From positions 1 through 64,000 of the forward strand of contig JBBQNK010000008.1 in the NCBI GenBank assembly GCA_038329865.1: a stretch of 64,000 nucleotides of DNA. The letters run 5' to 3'. Of this stretch, positions 8,607 to 16,401 are shown one piece after another. The notes beneath the pieces are model-generated. The model was not told the origin of the DNA. It did no database searches and was given only the letters and a program-made list of their open reading frames with translations. The translations under genes were made by a program, and so were the position numbers. The number at the start of each line of letters is the position of its first letter. The stretch's first letter is position 1. The stretch is from JANMES01 sp038329865. GTDB taxonomy: Bacteria; Planctomycetota; Phycisphaerae; Tepidisphaerales; Tepidisphaeraceae.

Positions 8607-9614
8607 ATGAACAATGCGATCGCCAGCCGTGCCAAATCCGTCCACGCCGACCAGACCCAGGGCCAGGGTCTGCACGTGGTACCCATCCTCGGTCCCTCTC
8701 ACGACCAGCCGCCGTACGAATTGCTGCGGCCCGAAACCGTCTCTCAGGTGCAGATCAGCGAAATCAGCCAGCAGGGAAGTGTTCCCCAGCTGCAGGTGAC
8801 GAACGCCCTGGATGTGATGCTCTACCTTATGGACGGACAGGAGCTGGTCGGGGCCAAGCAGAACCGCATCTTGAACACCGACGTGCTGGTCCCGGCGACA
8901 TCGAATCTGACCATTCCGGTCAGTTGCGTAGAGCAAGGCCGGTGGCGGCACGTCAGTGATCACTTCGTCGGCGGCAAATCCGCCAGCCACCGCATCCGCG
9001 CCGCCAAGGCCGCACGAGTTCACCAATCGCTTCGATCGGAACAGCGGCACGACGCGGACCAGGGGGCGGTCTGGGAAGAAGTCCATGCATCGATGGCCAG
9101 TTCAGCGACGTCTTCGCCCACCGCGGCACTCAGTGACGCCTATGCCCAGCGGGAGGTGGAACTGAAAACCTTCCGCAGCAACCTGCGGCTGCCTGCCGAC
9201 GCGGTGGGGTTGGCGGTGTTTCATAACGGATCTTTCCAGGGGCTGGACCTGTTCGATCGGCACTCGACGCTGCAGTTCTTCTGGGAGTCGCTATTGGACA
9301 GCTACGCGATCGACTTCTTGTCCACGCCCTTGGATCCCGCGAAGCAGGAAGTGACCGCCGAGGCCGGCGCCATCAATGCCGTTCTGGCACGGGCGGTGAA
9401 AGGGCGGTGGGAGCCGTTCGCTTCGCCGGGTGCGGGCCAGGACTGGCGCTGGGAGGATCGAAAGTACAGCGGCGCCTCGCTGGTGTGGGAGGACCGCGTG
9501 GTCATCCACCTGCAGCTGTTCCCCCGACAGAAACAGGCCACGCCGGAGCAGCGTCGTCCGCGGATTCACCGGCGGTATGGATCGCCGCCGTCTTCGCCGT
9601 CGCCGACGGAGTAA
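8607..9614 (+). CDS. ARPP-1 domain family protein
   Basis: A 335-residue cytosolic protein matching, from memory, the ARPP-1 family (ARG- and rhodanese-phosphatase-associated protein). The recognisable core is NALDVMLYLMDGQELVGAKQNRILN (about residues 70-94), followed by SVPV-like TIPVSCVEQGRWRH (about 104-117), with VGLAVFHNGSFQGLDLFD and YAIDFL further on. The biochemical role is unknown. The ATG at 8607 is preferred to the one at 8601 because AAAGGAG ends 7 bases before it. The last 30 residues are basic and proline/serine-rich. It is transcribed away from the WYL regulator and ends just before a terminator hairpin, so it is a single-gene unit. Confidence 0.75.
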   Translation: MNNAIASRAKSVHADQTQGQGLHVVPILGPSHDQPPYELLRPETVSQVQISEISQQGSVPQLQVTNALDVMLYLMDGQELVGAKQNRILNTDVLVPATSNLTIPVSCVEQGRWRHVSDHFVGGKSASHRIRAAKAARVHQSLRSEQRHDADQGAVWEEVHASMASSATSSPTAALSDAYAQREVELKTFRSNLRLPADAVGLAVFHNGSFQGLDLFDRHSTLQFFWESLLDSYAIDFLSTPLDPAKQEVTAEAGAINAVLARAVKGRWEPFASPGAGQDWRWEDRKYSGASLVWEDRVVIHLQLFPRQKQATPEQRRPRIHRRYGSPPSSPSPTE

Positions 9615-9640
9615 TGAATCAGGTGCAAGGGGGTCGCCAG

Positions 9641-9669
9641 AGTCCCCGGTCATGGGGCCGGGGACTTTT
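9641..9669 (+). terminator. Rho-independent terminator after the ARPP-1 gene
   Basis: A perfect 9-bp stem AGTCCCCGG / CCGGGGACT with an 8-nt loop is followed by a short T run, 26 bases after the stop codon at 9614. The T tract is short (TTTT), so strength is uncertain. Confidence 0.7.
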
Positions 9670-10022
9670 CACTGTCATGCGCCGAACAGACCGTCTAAAT
9701 TCTTCGACTGGTCCGCAGCAACACGGTAGTGTGTGTTAGTAGACGCATTTCGGGGGGGTCGTGAGCAATTCGATCAAGTTTTATGGAAACTATCTGCCAC
9801 CGCCGTTGAACCCCCAAACGGATACAGGTATCTGCCGCGGTCGAAGTCAGCGCTGGTGTCAAACCACAATGGGAGGGATGGCGGTACCGGCGCTCCTCCG
9901 AAAAACTGCGACTGGATACAAGAAATCGCCATGAATAATTTGCATTTGCGAATTCTCGATAGATTGATATTATGCTATAGAAATAGGGATTTCAGAGCTT
10001 TTATCAGGCATTCCTAGGCTCG
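9670..10022. other. Unassigned spacer, AT-richer near 9940-10015
   Basis: No gene is supported. A 94-residue frame at 9733-10017 has no ribosome binding site and no protein-like pattern. The last 80 bases are distinctly AT-rich compared with the flanks and run directly into the tRNA fragment, consistent with imported DNA at an integration boundary. Confidence 0.4.
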
Positions 10023-10064
10023 CTGATAAGGACGAGGTCAGCAGTTCGAATCTGCTCTGGCCCA
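10023..10064 (+). tRNA. 3' fragment of tRNA-Ile(GAU) (no 5' half)
   Basis: The sequence contains an anticodon loop CTGATAA (GAT anticodon), a variable loop AGGTC, a perfect T arm AGCAG-TTCGAAT-CTGCT (10040-10056), the 3' acceptor strand CTGGCCC (10057-10063) and discriminator A. The matching 5' acceptor strand GGGCCAG, the D arm and the 5' side of the anticodon stem are absent upstream, so this is not a functional tRNA. A fragment that starts at the anticodon loop and runs to the 3' end is what tyrosine-recombinase integration into a tRNA gene leaves behind, so I read it as an attachment-site scar. No integrase is visible in the window. Confidence 0.75.
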
Positions 10065-10177
10065 TTCCAAACTCCCTATGAAAATGCGACGTAAGCGTTG
10101 ATTTTTCAACGGAGTTTGCACGCGCGCGGATTCCAAACACGGGCGACTCACCGCCGAACGTTCCGGACCTATTCCAA

Positions 10178-10187
10178 ATTCCGGAAT
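10178..10187. promoter_or_regulatory. Palindrome ATTCCGGAAT upstream of the -35 box
   Basis: A perfect 10-bp palindrome lies 14 bases before the predicted -35 element of the molybdo-hydroxylase operon. It could be an activator or repressor half-site. Nearby repeats of ATTCC (10171 and 10191 regions) are suggestive only. Confidence 0.25.
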
Positions 10188-10201
10188 GTCGGATTCCTCG
10201 G

Positions 10202-10231
10202 TTGACTCGTGCCAGAATCGACTCCTATAAA
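10202..10231 (+). promoter_or_regulatory. Sigma-70-type promoter of the molybdo-hydroxylase operon
   Basis: TTGACT at 10202-10207 and TATAAA at 10226-10231 are separated by 18 bases, close to the sigma-70 consensus. The predicted start site near 10238 would leave a leader of about 60 bases before the ATG at 10300. Confidence 0.6.
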
Positions 10232-10299
10232 TTCCAGCCACGTTTGCCGCATCGCGCGGAAGAAGAACAAACTCTCGCCCACTTCTCCTCGGAGGTGTC

Positions 10300-10965
10300 A
10301 TGTCTGAAGCAGACTCGAAGGTCGACTCCGTTCCATTCGCAGACAACTCGGATACCGGCGACGACGGGTTTTCCCGGCGCGACGTGCTGACGGGCGCGGT
10401 GACCGTCGGTGTCGGCCTTGCGATTGCGCCGCTGCTGACCGGCTGCGCTCACGATCGTGCCGCCGACGCTGCGACGCCGGCGCTCGCACCCGCCCGTTCA
10501 GATGGCACGGTGCGGTTTACGCTCAAGGTCAACGGCCAATCGCACGACGTGGCGCTCGAGCCGAGGGTCACGCTACTCGACGCGCTCCGCGAAAACCTCG
10601 GCATGTACGGATCAAAGAAAGGGTGCGACCACGGCCAATGCGGCGCGTGTACGGTGCTCGTCAACGGTCGGCGGGTGAATTCGTGCCTGACTCTTGCCAT
10701 CGCCGTCGCCGGCAAGCCGGTCACCACGATCGAAGGACTCGCCGACGGCGATACTCTTCACCCGGTGCAGGCGGCGTTCATCGAGCACGACGCATTTCAG
10801 TGCGGCTACTGCACGCCCGGCCAGATCTGTTCGGCCGTCGGGCTTCTGAAGGAAGGCCGCGCCAAAACCGACGACGACATCCGCGAAAACATGAGCGGCA
10901 ACCTTTGCCGCTGCGGCGCTTATCCCAACATCGTCAAGGCCGTCAAGCAGGCGATGAAAGCTTGA
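10300..10965 (+). CDS. Molybdo-hydroxylase 2Fe-2S subunit, Tat-exported (PaoA/YagT-like)
   Basis: Small iron-sulfur subunit of a three-subunit xanthine oxidase family enzyme; it passes electrons between the Mo and FAD subunits. The N terminus carries a twin-arginine signal (SRRDVLTGAVTVGVGLAIAP, about residues 26-45) ending at LTGC, which could also be a lipobox. The ferredoxin-type cluster is at GSKKGCDHGQCGACTVLVNG (about 104-123), and the second cluster at CGYCTPGQIC (about 168-177) and NLCRCG (about 204-209). The Tat signal and gene order match E. coli PaoA (YagT), a periplasmic aldehyde oxidoreductase subunit. GGAGGTGTC precedes the ATG. The substrate cannot be told from sequence. Confidence 0.9.
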   Translation: MSEADSKVDSVPFADNSDTGDDGFSRRDVLTGAVTVGVGLAIAPLLTGCAHDRAADAATPALAPARSDGTVRFTLKVNGQSHDVALEPRVTLLDALRENLGMYGSKKGCDHGQCGACTVLVNGRRVNSCLTLAIAVAGKPVTTIEGLADGDTLHPVQAAFIEHDAFQCGYCTPGQICSAVGLLKEGRAKTDDDIRENMSGNLCRCGAYPNIVKAVKQAMKA

Positions 10966-10981
10966 ACTTCAGGAGTGTCGC

Positions 10982-11968
10982 ATGCAACCGTTCACCTATG
11001 TGAGCATCACGAACCAGGGCCAGGCGATCCAATCCATGGCCGGCAACGACACGGCGAAGTTTCTCGCCGGCGGGACGAACCTGATCGACGAAATGAAGCT
11101 CGGCGTGGAGCGCTCGGCTGAGTTGATCGACATCAACGCGCTGCCGCTGACGAAGATCGAAAAATCTCCCGACGGCGGCCTGCGGATCGGCGCGCTCGTT
11201 CGCAATTCCGATCTGGCGTGGAATGACGCCGTGCGGCGGAAATACCCCGTGCTGTCGCAGGCGCTGCTTTCCGGTGCATCGCCGCAGCTCCGTAACATGG
11301 CCACCACCGGCGGCAACCTGCTGCAGCGCACGCGGTGCTACTACTTCCGTGACGTCCACTCGCCGTGCAACAAGCGCGAGCCCGGCAGCGGCTGCGCGGC
11401 CATCGACGGCTTTAACCGCATTCACGCGGTCCTCGGCACGAGCGAGAAATGCATCGCGACGCATCCGTCTGACATGTGCGTAGCGTTGATGGCCCTCGAC
11501 GCGACGATCCGCGTCGCCGGCCCGAACGGCGATCGATCTATTCCCATCAGCGAGTTCTACGTTGCCTACGGCGAAGATCCTGCGAAGGAAAACACGCTCG
11601 CCCACGACGAGCTGATCACCGCCGTCGATCTGCCGGCGATCGAATATTCCAAGCGATCGCTCTACCTGAAAATCCGTGATCGCGCCTCGTACGAATTCGC
11701 GCTGGCGTCGGCGGCGGTGGTGCTTGATCTGGACGGCAAGAACATCCGCGCCGCACGAATCGCGCTCGGCGGTGTTGGCACGAAACCGTGGCGATCGCCC
11801 GAGGCTGAGACAGCACTGGCCGGCAAGCCCGCGACGAACGAAACCTTCACCGCCGCCGCCGACGCGGCGCTCAGAAACGCCAAGCCGCGAAAGTTCAACG
11901 CGTTCAAGATCGAACTGGCCAAGCGAACGATCGTGCAGGCGCTGCAGGCGGTTGTCGCGTTGGCGTAG
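10982..11968 (+). CDS. Molybdo-hydroxylase FAD subunit with extra 4Fe-4S site (PaoB/YagS-like)
   Basis: A 328-residue FAD-binding subunit. The N-terminal FAD site is KFLAGGTNLIDEMKLGVE (about residues 24-41), and QLRNMATTGGNLLQRTRCYYF (about 102-122) is the second family motif. The insert with TRCYYFRD, PCNKREPGSGC and the cysteine at SEKC gives the cysteine set that binds an additional 4Fe-4S cluster in E. coli PaoB and 4-hydroxybenzoyl-CoA reductase; here four cysteines (about 119, 129, 137 and 157) are present. It starts 17 bases after the Fe-S subunit stop and is clearly in the same operon. Confidence 0.9.
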   Translation: MQPFTYVSITNQGQAIQSMAGNDTAKFLAGGTNLIDEMKLGVERSAELIDINALPLTKIEKSPDGGLRIGALVRNSDLAWNDAVRRKYPVLSQALLSGASPQLRNMATTGGNLLQRTRCYYFRDVHSPCNKREPGSGCAAIDGFNRIHAVLGTSEKCIATHPSDMCVALMALDATIRVAGPNGDRSIPISEFYVAYGEDPAKENTLAHDELITAVDLPAIEYSKRSLYLKIRDRASYEFALASAAVVLDLDGKNIRAARIALGGVGTKPWRSPEAETALAGKPATNETFTAAADAALRNAKPRKFNAFKIELAKRTIVQALQAVVALA

Positions 11969-12001
11969 GCAGAATTAACCGTGCCGCAAGGGAGATCACA
12001 C

Positions 12002-14257
12002 ATGGTTGCCAATACAGAAAAGGTCACGCCCGTCGGCGAGCCGCGAGATCGCGTGGACGGCCGGCTGAAAGTCACAGGCAAAGCCACTTACGCTGCTGAA
12101 GCGCCGGTGCAGGGTTGCGTGCACGCGGTGATCGTGCAGAGCACGATCGCGCGCGGGAAGATCACCGCGATCGATTCCGCCGCCGCAGAAAAGTCGCCCG
12201 GCGTGCTGGCGGTTATCACGCGGCAGAACATGCCCAAGCTCGACGAAGCCAGCAAGAAAATGTCGGCCGAAAAACGCCTGCCGCTCAGCGACGATGAGAT
12301 CCATTATGCGGGGCAGCACGTGGCCGTGGTGGTGGCCGAATCGCTCGATCAGGCGAAGTGGGCCGCCAAGCTGCTCAAAATTTCGTATGCCGAGGAAAAG
12401 CCCGTCGTCCGCCTCGATGATCCCTCCGCCAAACATGAAAAGCCCAAGGCGATGTTCGGCAACGAAATGCAGTTCAAAAAGGGAGACATCGATAAAGCCC
12501 TGGCCGGCGAGGGCGTGACGAAAATTTCCGCGACTTACAAGATCCCGATCGAAACCCACAACCCGATGGAAATGAGCGCCACCGTCGCGCTCTGGGAAGG
12601 TGACAACAAGCTCACCGTGTGGGACGCCACGCAGGCCGTCGTCGGCAGAAGGCAGTCGCTGGCGGTGGCGTTCGGGTTGAAGCCGGAAAACGTCCGAATC
12701 CTCTGCCCGTTCGTCGGCGGGGCGTTCGGCTGCAAGGGCGACCAGTGGATGCACACGGTGCTCGCGGTGGCGGCAGCGAAAGTGGTCGGCAAGCCGGTCA
12801 AGCTCATGCTCACGCGGCAACAGATGTTCACCAGCTGCGGCCACCGTCCGACGTGCGTGCAAGACCTCACGCTCGGCGCGACGGCCGACGGCAAGCTCGT
12901 CGCGATCAGTCACGATTCGAAGATGAATGATTCGGAAGTGGGCAAGCACATCGAGCCGTGCGGACACGGCTCGTCAGCGGTGATGTACGCGACGCCGAAT
13001 CTCTCGTTTTCACACGAAGTCACGCGGACGAACGTAGCGTCGGCCACGTTCATGCGGGCGCCGGGCGAAAACCCGGGAACGTTCGCGCTCGAGAGCGCGC
13101 TGGATGAGTTGGCCGTCGCGCTGAAATTGGATCCGCTGCAAGTCCGGCTGGTGAATTACTCCGACGCGCCGCCGTCCACGGGCATTCCATTCTCAACCAA
13201 GGCGCTAAAGGAGTGTTACCAGATCGGCGCGGAGAAGTTCGGCTGGGCGAAGCGATCGGCCGAGCCGGGCAGCATGAAATCACCGCAGGGCAAACGCATC
13301 GGATGGGGCATGGCGACGGCCACGTACCCGGGCCACCGCTTTCCCAACCAGGCTCGCATCCGCCTGCTGAACGACAACGGCACCGTCCGCGCCGTCGGCC
13401 AATGCGCGACACAGGACCTCGGCACCGGAGCTTTCACCGTCTGCACGCAGATGACCGCGATGCTCACCGGCCTGCCGATGGAACGCACTAAGTTTGAACT
13501 CGGTGACACATATCTTCCGCCCGGCGGCGTGAGCGGCGGATCGGCCACCACCGCCGGTGTCGGGCAGGCGCTTTCTGAAGCGGCTACCAAGTTGCGCGAC
13601 GCGCTGCACAAGCTGATCAACAACGGCACGCCTTCGCCGCTGACGGGATTGGAGCCGGCGAAACTCGAGCTGCGCGGCGACAAGGTGATTTCCGTCGATG
13701 ATCCGACCAGGTTCGAGAAGACGGCTGACCTGATCGCTCGCTCCGGCCGAGCGTATGTTGAAGGAATCAGCGACCCGAGCCCCGGCGGCGCCGACGACAT
13801 CGGCAGCAAGCGGAAGAAATTCACGTTCCAGTCCTTCGGCTGTCATTTCGTGGAAGTCGAAATCGGCGACCCGGTGCCGACCATTTGCGTGAAGCGCGTG
13901 GTGAGCGTGATGGACGTCGGCCGGGTGATCAACCCCAAAACCGCCGAAAGCCAGGTGATGGGCGGCGCGATCATGGGCATCGGTCAGGCGCTGTTGGAGG
14001 AAACGGTATACGACGACCGCACCGCCCGGCCGGTGACCGACAATCTCGCCGATTACTCAGTGTGCGTGAACGCGGATATTCCGGAAATGGAGATCGCGTT
14101 CGCCGGCGGTCCCGATATGAACTTCAACGCCATCGGCTGCCGCGGCGTGGGCGAGATCGGCATCACCGGCATTGCGGCGGCGGTGGCGAACGCGGTGTTC
14201 AACGCTACCGGCAAGCGCGTGCGCGATTTGCCGATCACCATGGACAAGCTGCTCTGA
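12002..14257 (+). CDS. Molybdo-hydroxylase molybdopterin-binding large subunit (PaoC/YagR-like)
   Basis: Catalytic Mo-containing subunit of the xanthine oxidase family, hydroxylating an aldehyde or N-heterocycle. The 751-residue protein starts with the a/b hammerhead domain (GRLKVTGKATYAAEAP), has LCPFVGGAFGCKGDQWMH (about residues 234-251) for Mo cofactor binding, FMRAPGENPG (about 344-353), and the active-site glutamate in GCRGVGEIGITG (about 709-720). The ATG at 12002 is chosen over one at 11981 because GGGAG lies 7 bases before it. No Tat signal is present, as expected if it is exported with the Fe-S subunit. Its stop overlaps the xdhC start. The substrate is unknown; xanthine is possible given the purine operon at 31-40 kb. 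Confidence 0.9.
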   Translation: MVANTEKVTPVGEPRDRVDGRLKVTGKATYAAEAPVQGCVHAVIVQSTIARGKITAIDSAAAEKSPGVLAVITRQNMPKLDEASKKMSAEKRLPLSDDEIHYAGQHVAVVVAESLDQAKWAAKLLKISYAEEKPVVRLDDPSAKHEKPKAMFGNEMQFKKGDIDKALAGEGVTKISATYKIPIETHNPMEMSATVALWEGDNKLTVWDATQAVVGRRQSLAVAFGLKPENVRILCPFVGGAFGCKGDQWMHTVLAVAAAKVVGKPVKLMLTRQQMFTSCGHRPTCVQDLTLGATADGKLVAISHDSKMNDSEVGKHIEPCGHGSSAVMYATPNLSFSHEVTRTNVASATFMRAPGENPGTFALESALDELAVALKLDPLQVRLVNYSDAPPSTGIPFSTKALKECYQIGAEKFGWAKRSAEPGSMKSPQGKRIGWGMATATYPGHRFPNQARIRLLNDNGTVRAVGQCATQDLGTGAFTVCTQMTAMLTGLPMERTKFELGDTYLPPGGVSGGSATTAGVGQALSEAATKLRDALHKLINNGTPSPLTGLEPAKLELRGDKVISVDDPTRFEKTADLIARSGRAYVEGISDPSPGGADDIGSKRKKFTFQSFGCHFVEVEIGDPVPTICVKRVVSVMDVGRVINPKTAESQVMGGAIMGIGQALLEETVYDDRTARPVTDNLADYSVCVNADIPEMEIAFAGGPDMNFNAIGCRGVGEIGITGIAAAVANAVFNATGKRVRDLPITMDKLL

Positions 14258-15510
14258 TGCGCGAGCTGATTGAAATCTCCGCCGCGTTTGAAGCGCTCTG
14301 CCGCGAGGGGAAACCCTCTGCGTTGGCGACGGTGGTGCGCGTCGAAGGATCTTCGTACCGCCGGCCGGGCGCGCGAATGTTGATCGCCGAAGACGGCCGA
14401 ACATGGGGCGGCGTGAGCGGCGGCTGCCTCGAGCGCGACGTGGCTCGCCGCGGACTCGGTGCGATGGCCTCGGGGAAATCGTCCATCGCCCGCTACGACA
14501 CCGCCGAGGACGAACAACTCGCCGGTGGCGTTTCGACCGGCTGCGGCGGGGCGATTGAAGTATTCATCCAGCCGTTGAGCGCGAGCGATCTTGGGCCGAT
14601 GGGACACTTGGCGGAAGTATTGCGCTCGCGGAAATCCGTGGGACTTGTCACAGTCATTCGCAGTGCCGGGAAGGCGGCAGAGTGGGTAGGTCGATCTTTG
14701 TCGCGCGAGGAGTTAATCGACGGCCCGTGCGATTGGCCTTTCGAACTTCGCGCGACGGCGATTGAGCGGCTGGATGAATTGAACAGTTGCGATTCGTTTA
14801 ATAGGGTTGCTCAAAATCGCATGAATAACGCTTCGGCGGAAACGCGCATCGTCACGAGCGAGATGGCCGCGCCTCGGCGAATGTCGCAGGAAGTTCAAGG
14901 CCAAGCTTGCCCAAAATCTGCCGCGTTTTTCATCGAGACAATTCACGCGCCGCAGCACCTGGTGATTTTCGGAGCGGGGCCGGACGTGGTGCCGGTCGTC
15001 GGCATGGCCAAGATGCTCGGTTGGCGAGTGACGGTAGTCGGATCGCACCCGGCCACGCAGATTTTCCAGCGGTTTCCGACGGCCGACTCGCTGCACGTGA
15101 CGGATTCGAACGATCCCTCGGCGGGTGTGGAGATCACGCCCGAGAGCGCAGTGCTGGTGGTGACGCACAACATCGCCCGCGATGCTGCCGTGCTGCGGTC
15201 GCTACTAACTCGCCCGCGGTATCTCGGCGTGCTGGGGCCGCGCCATCGGACAGAGCGGGTGCTGAGCGAATGGCCGATGATCGTAAGTGAGGCAGAGGTC
15301 TTCTCGCCGGTCGGGCTCGATCTTGGCGCGGAAACGCCGGACGAAATAGCGCTCTCGATTGTCGCAGAGATCCAGAAATCGCTCCGCGGCGCGACCGGCC
15401 AGTCGCTGCGCGAGCGGCGGTGGATTCACGACAACATTCCCGTCGCGCCGCCCACGCAGGCGCCGCCGCAGCTTCATTCCGGAATCGAAATGCTTTCATG
15501 CAAGATCTAG
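14257..15510 (+). CDS. xdhC: XdhC/CoxI-type molybdenum cofactor sulfuration/insertion chaperone
   Basis: Binds the molybdenum cofactor and delivers the sulfurated form to the molybdo-hydroxylase encoded just upstream. The ATG at 14257 overlaps the previous TGA by one base (TGATG), giving a 417-residue product. The N-terminal XdhC/CoxI motif GGVSGGCLERDVARRG is at about residues 51-66, with TGCGGAIEVFIQPL at about 94-107. The C-terminal Rossmann-like domain has APQHLVIFGAGPDVVPV (about 233-249) and the family block RPRYLGVLGPRHRTERVL (about 319-336). It is longer than PaoD (about 318 residues) because of a variable linker at about 150-230. Confidence 0.9.
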   Translation: MRELIEISAAFEALCREGKPSALATVVRVEGSSYRRPGARMLIAEDGRTWGGVSGGCLERDVARRGLGAMASGKSSIARYDTAEDEQLAGGVSTGCGGAIEVFIQPLSASDLGPMGHLAEVLRSRKSVGLVTVIRSAGKAAEWVGRSLSREELIDGPCDWPFELRATAIERLDELNSCDSFNRVAQNRMNNASAETRIVTSEMAAPRRMSQEVQGQACPKSAAFFIETIHAPQHLVIFGAGPDVVPVVGMAKMLGWRVTVVGSHPATQIFQRFPTADSLHVTDSNDPSAGVEITPESAVLVVTHNIARDAAVLRSLLTRPRYLGVLGPRHRTERVLSEWPMIVSEAEVFSPVGLDLGAETPDEIALSIVAEIQKSLRGATGQSLRERRWIHDNIPVAPPTQAPPQLHSGIEMLSCKI

Positions 15511-16094
15511 CCGCCATCATTCTCGCCGCCGGTGGCGCGCGGCGGATGGGCCAGCCGAAGCAGTTGTTGACGCTCGGCGGGCGAACGCTGCTCAGCCGCG
15601 CGATCGCCACCGCCGATGCGGCCGGGTGCAGGCCGATCGTCGTGGTCATCGGAGCGCACGCAGCGGAAGTTCGGCAGGAACTTGAAGGTCGCGACGTTTG
15701 GATTGCTGAAAATCCCGACTGGGAAAAGGGGATCGGCACGTCGATCCGAAGCGGCGTCGGCGCGTTGATCGCGATGCAATCCGGGGCGAATCGGCTGGTG
15801 TTGCTGCTGTGCGATCAACCCGGCGTGACGGACGCGACGATCCGCCGGCTGGATGATACTCGGCAGGCGATGCGCCGACCGGTTTGCGTTTCGACTTATG
15901 GAGGAACCATCGGCGCGCCGGTGCTTGTCTCCGGCGCATTCGTGAAGCAACTGATGGCGCTGGCGGATGACTCAGGTGCGAAATCGATATGGGTTCATCA
16001 CAGCGACGCGGTCTGCGAAGTGCCCTGCCCGGAAGCGGCCGCGGATATCGACACGCCCGATGATTACGCCGCACAGCTCGCGCGGTTTGAATGA
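15498..16094 (+). CDS. MocA-type molybdenum cofactor nucleotidyltransferase
   Basis: Adds CMP (or a related nucleotide) to molybdopterin to make the dinucleotide cofactor used by xanthine oxidase family enzymes. The 198-residue protein begins MQDLAAIILAAGGARRMGQP, the nucleotide-binding LAAGxxxRMGxxK loop of the MobA/MocA glycosyltransferase-like fold, and carries LLLCDQPGVTDATIRRL (about residues 97-113) with the metal-binding aspartate, then SGAKSIW and DIDTPDDY (about 182-189). It overlaps the end of xdhC by 13 bases, so it is translationally linked, and closes the operon. It converges with the oxidase operon, only 7 bases away. Confidence 0.9.
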   Translation: MQDLAAIILAAGGARRMGQPKQLLTLGGRTLLSRAIATADAAGCRPIVVVIGAHAAEVRQELEGRDVWIAENPDWEKGIGTSIRSGVGALIAMQSGANRLVLLLCDQPGVTDATIRRLDDTRQAMRRPVCVSTYGGTIGAPVLVSGAFVKQLMALADDSGAKSIWVHHSDAVCEVPCPEAAADIDTPDDYAAQLARFE

Positions 16095-16101
16095 ATTTAA
16101 A

Positions 16102-16401
16102 TCACATTCCGCGCGAGACGTAATCGCACATCGTCAGCACCAGCATGATGAAGATCCAAAGCAAGCCGGCGGTCGCGAACAGGCGCGTCAGCGAAGTGCT
16201 TTTTCGCAAATCCATAAAGAACAAACCGACGATGACCGCCTTGGCGGACGCGATCAGCAGGGCGATGACGGTAGCGAGCGCCCCGTGCTCCATCTTGTTG
16301 GCCGCCACGGTAAGCCCGAGCAGCACGAACAGGGAGATGAGCGTGAAGACGAGCGTCGAGTTTTTGGTTTTGGCATGAGTCATGTGTGTCATGTGCGTCA
16401 C
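16102..16401 (-). CDS. Cytochrome c oxidase subunit IV (small membrane subunit)
   Basis: A 99-residue protein with three predicted membrane helices (about residues 18-34, 42-62 and 71-91) and the FFMDLRKS-type motif found in prokaryotic subunit IV proteins. It stabilises the oxidase and has no redox centre. The start is odd: the first nine residues are MTHMTHMTH, from a 9-base unit repeated three times, so three in-frame ATGs are available; the first overlaps the stop of the subunit III gene (ATGA). It is the last gene of the respiratory operon. Confidence 0.85.
   Translation of the reverse strand: MTHMTHMTHAKTKNSTLVFTLISLFVLLGLTVAANKMEHGALATVIALLIASAKAVIVGLFFMDLRKSTSLTRLFATAGLLWIFIMLVLTMCDYVSRGM

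Noticed and set aside
9733..10017. 94-residue frame before the tRNA fragment
   Set aside because: No ribosome binding site, no pattern, crosses an AT-rich boundary.
10038..10346. 102-residue minus-strand frame spanning the tRNA fragment and promoter
   Set aside because: Runs across the clear promoter and the start of the Fe-S subunit gene; not protein-like.
13885..14256. N-terminal extension of XdhC into the Mo subunit gene
   Set aside because: Frame-shifted shadow of the upstream gene; TGATG coupling gives the true start.
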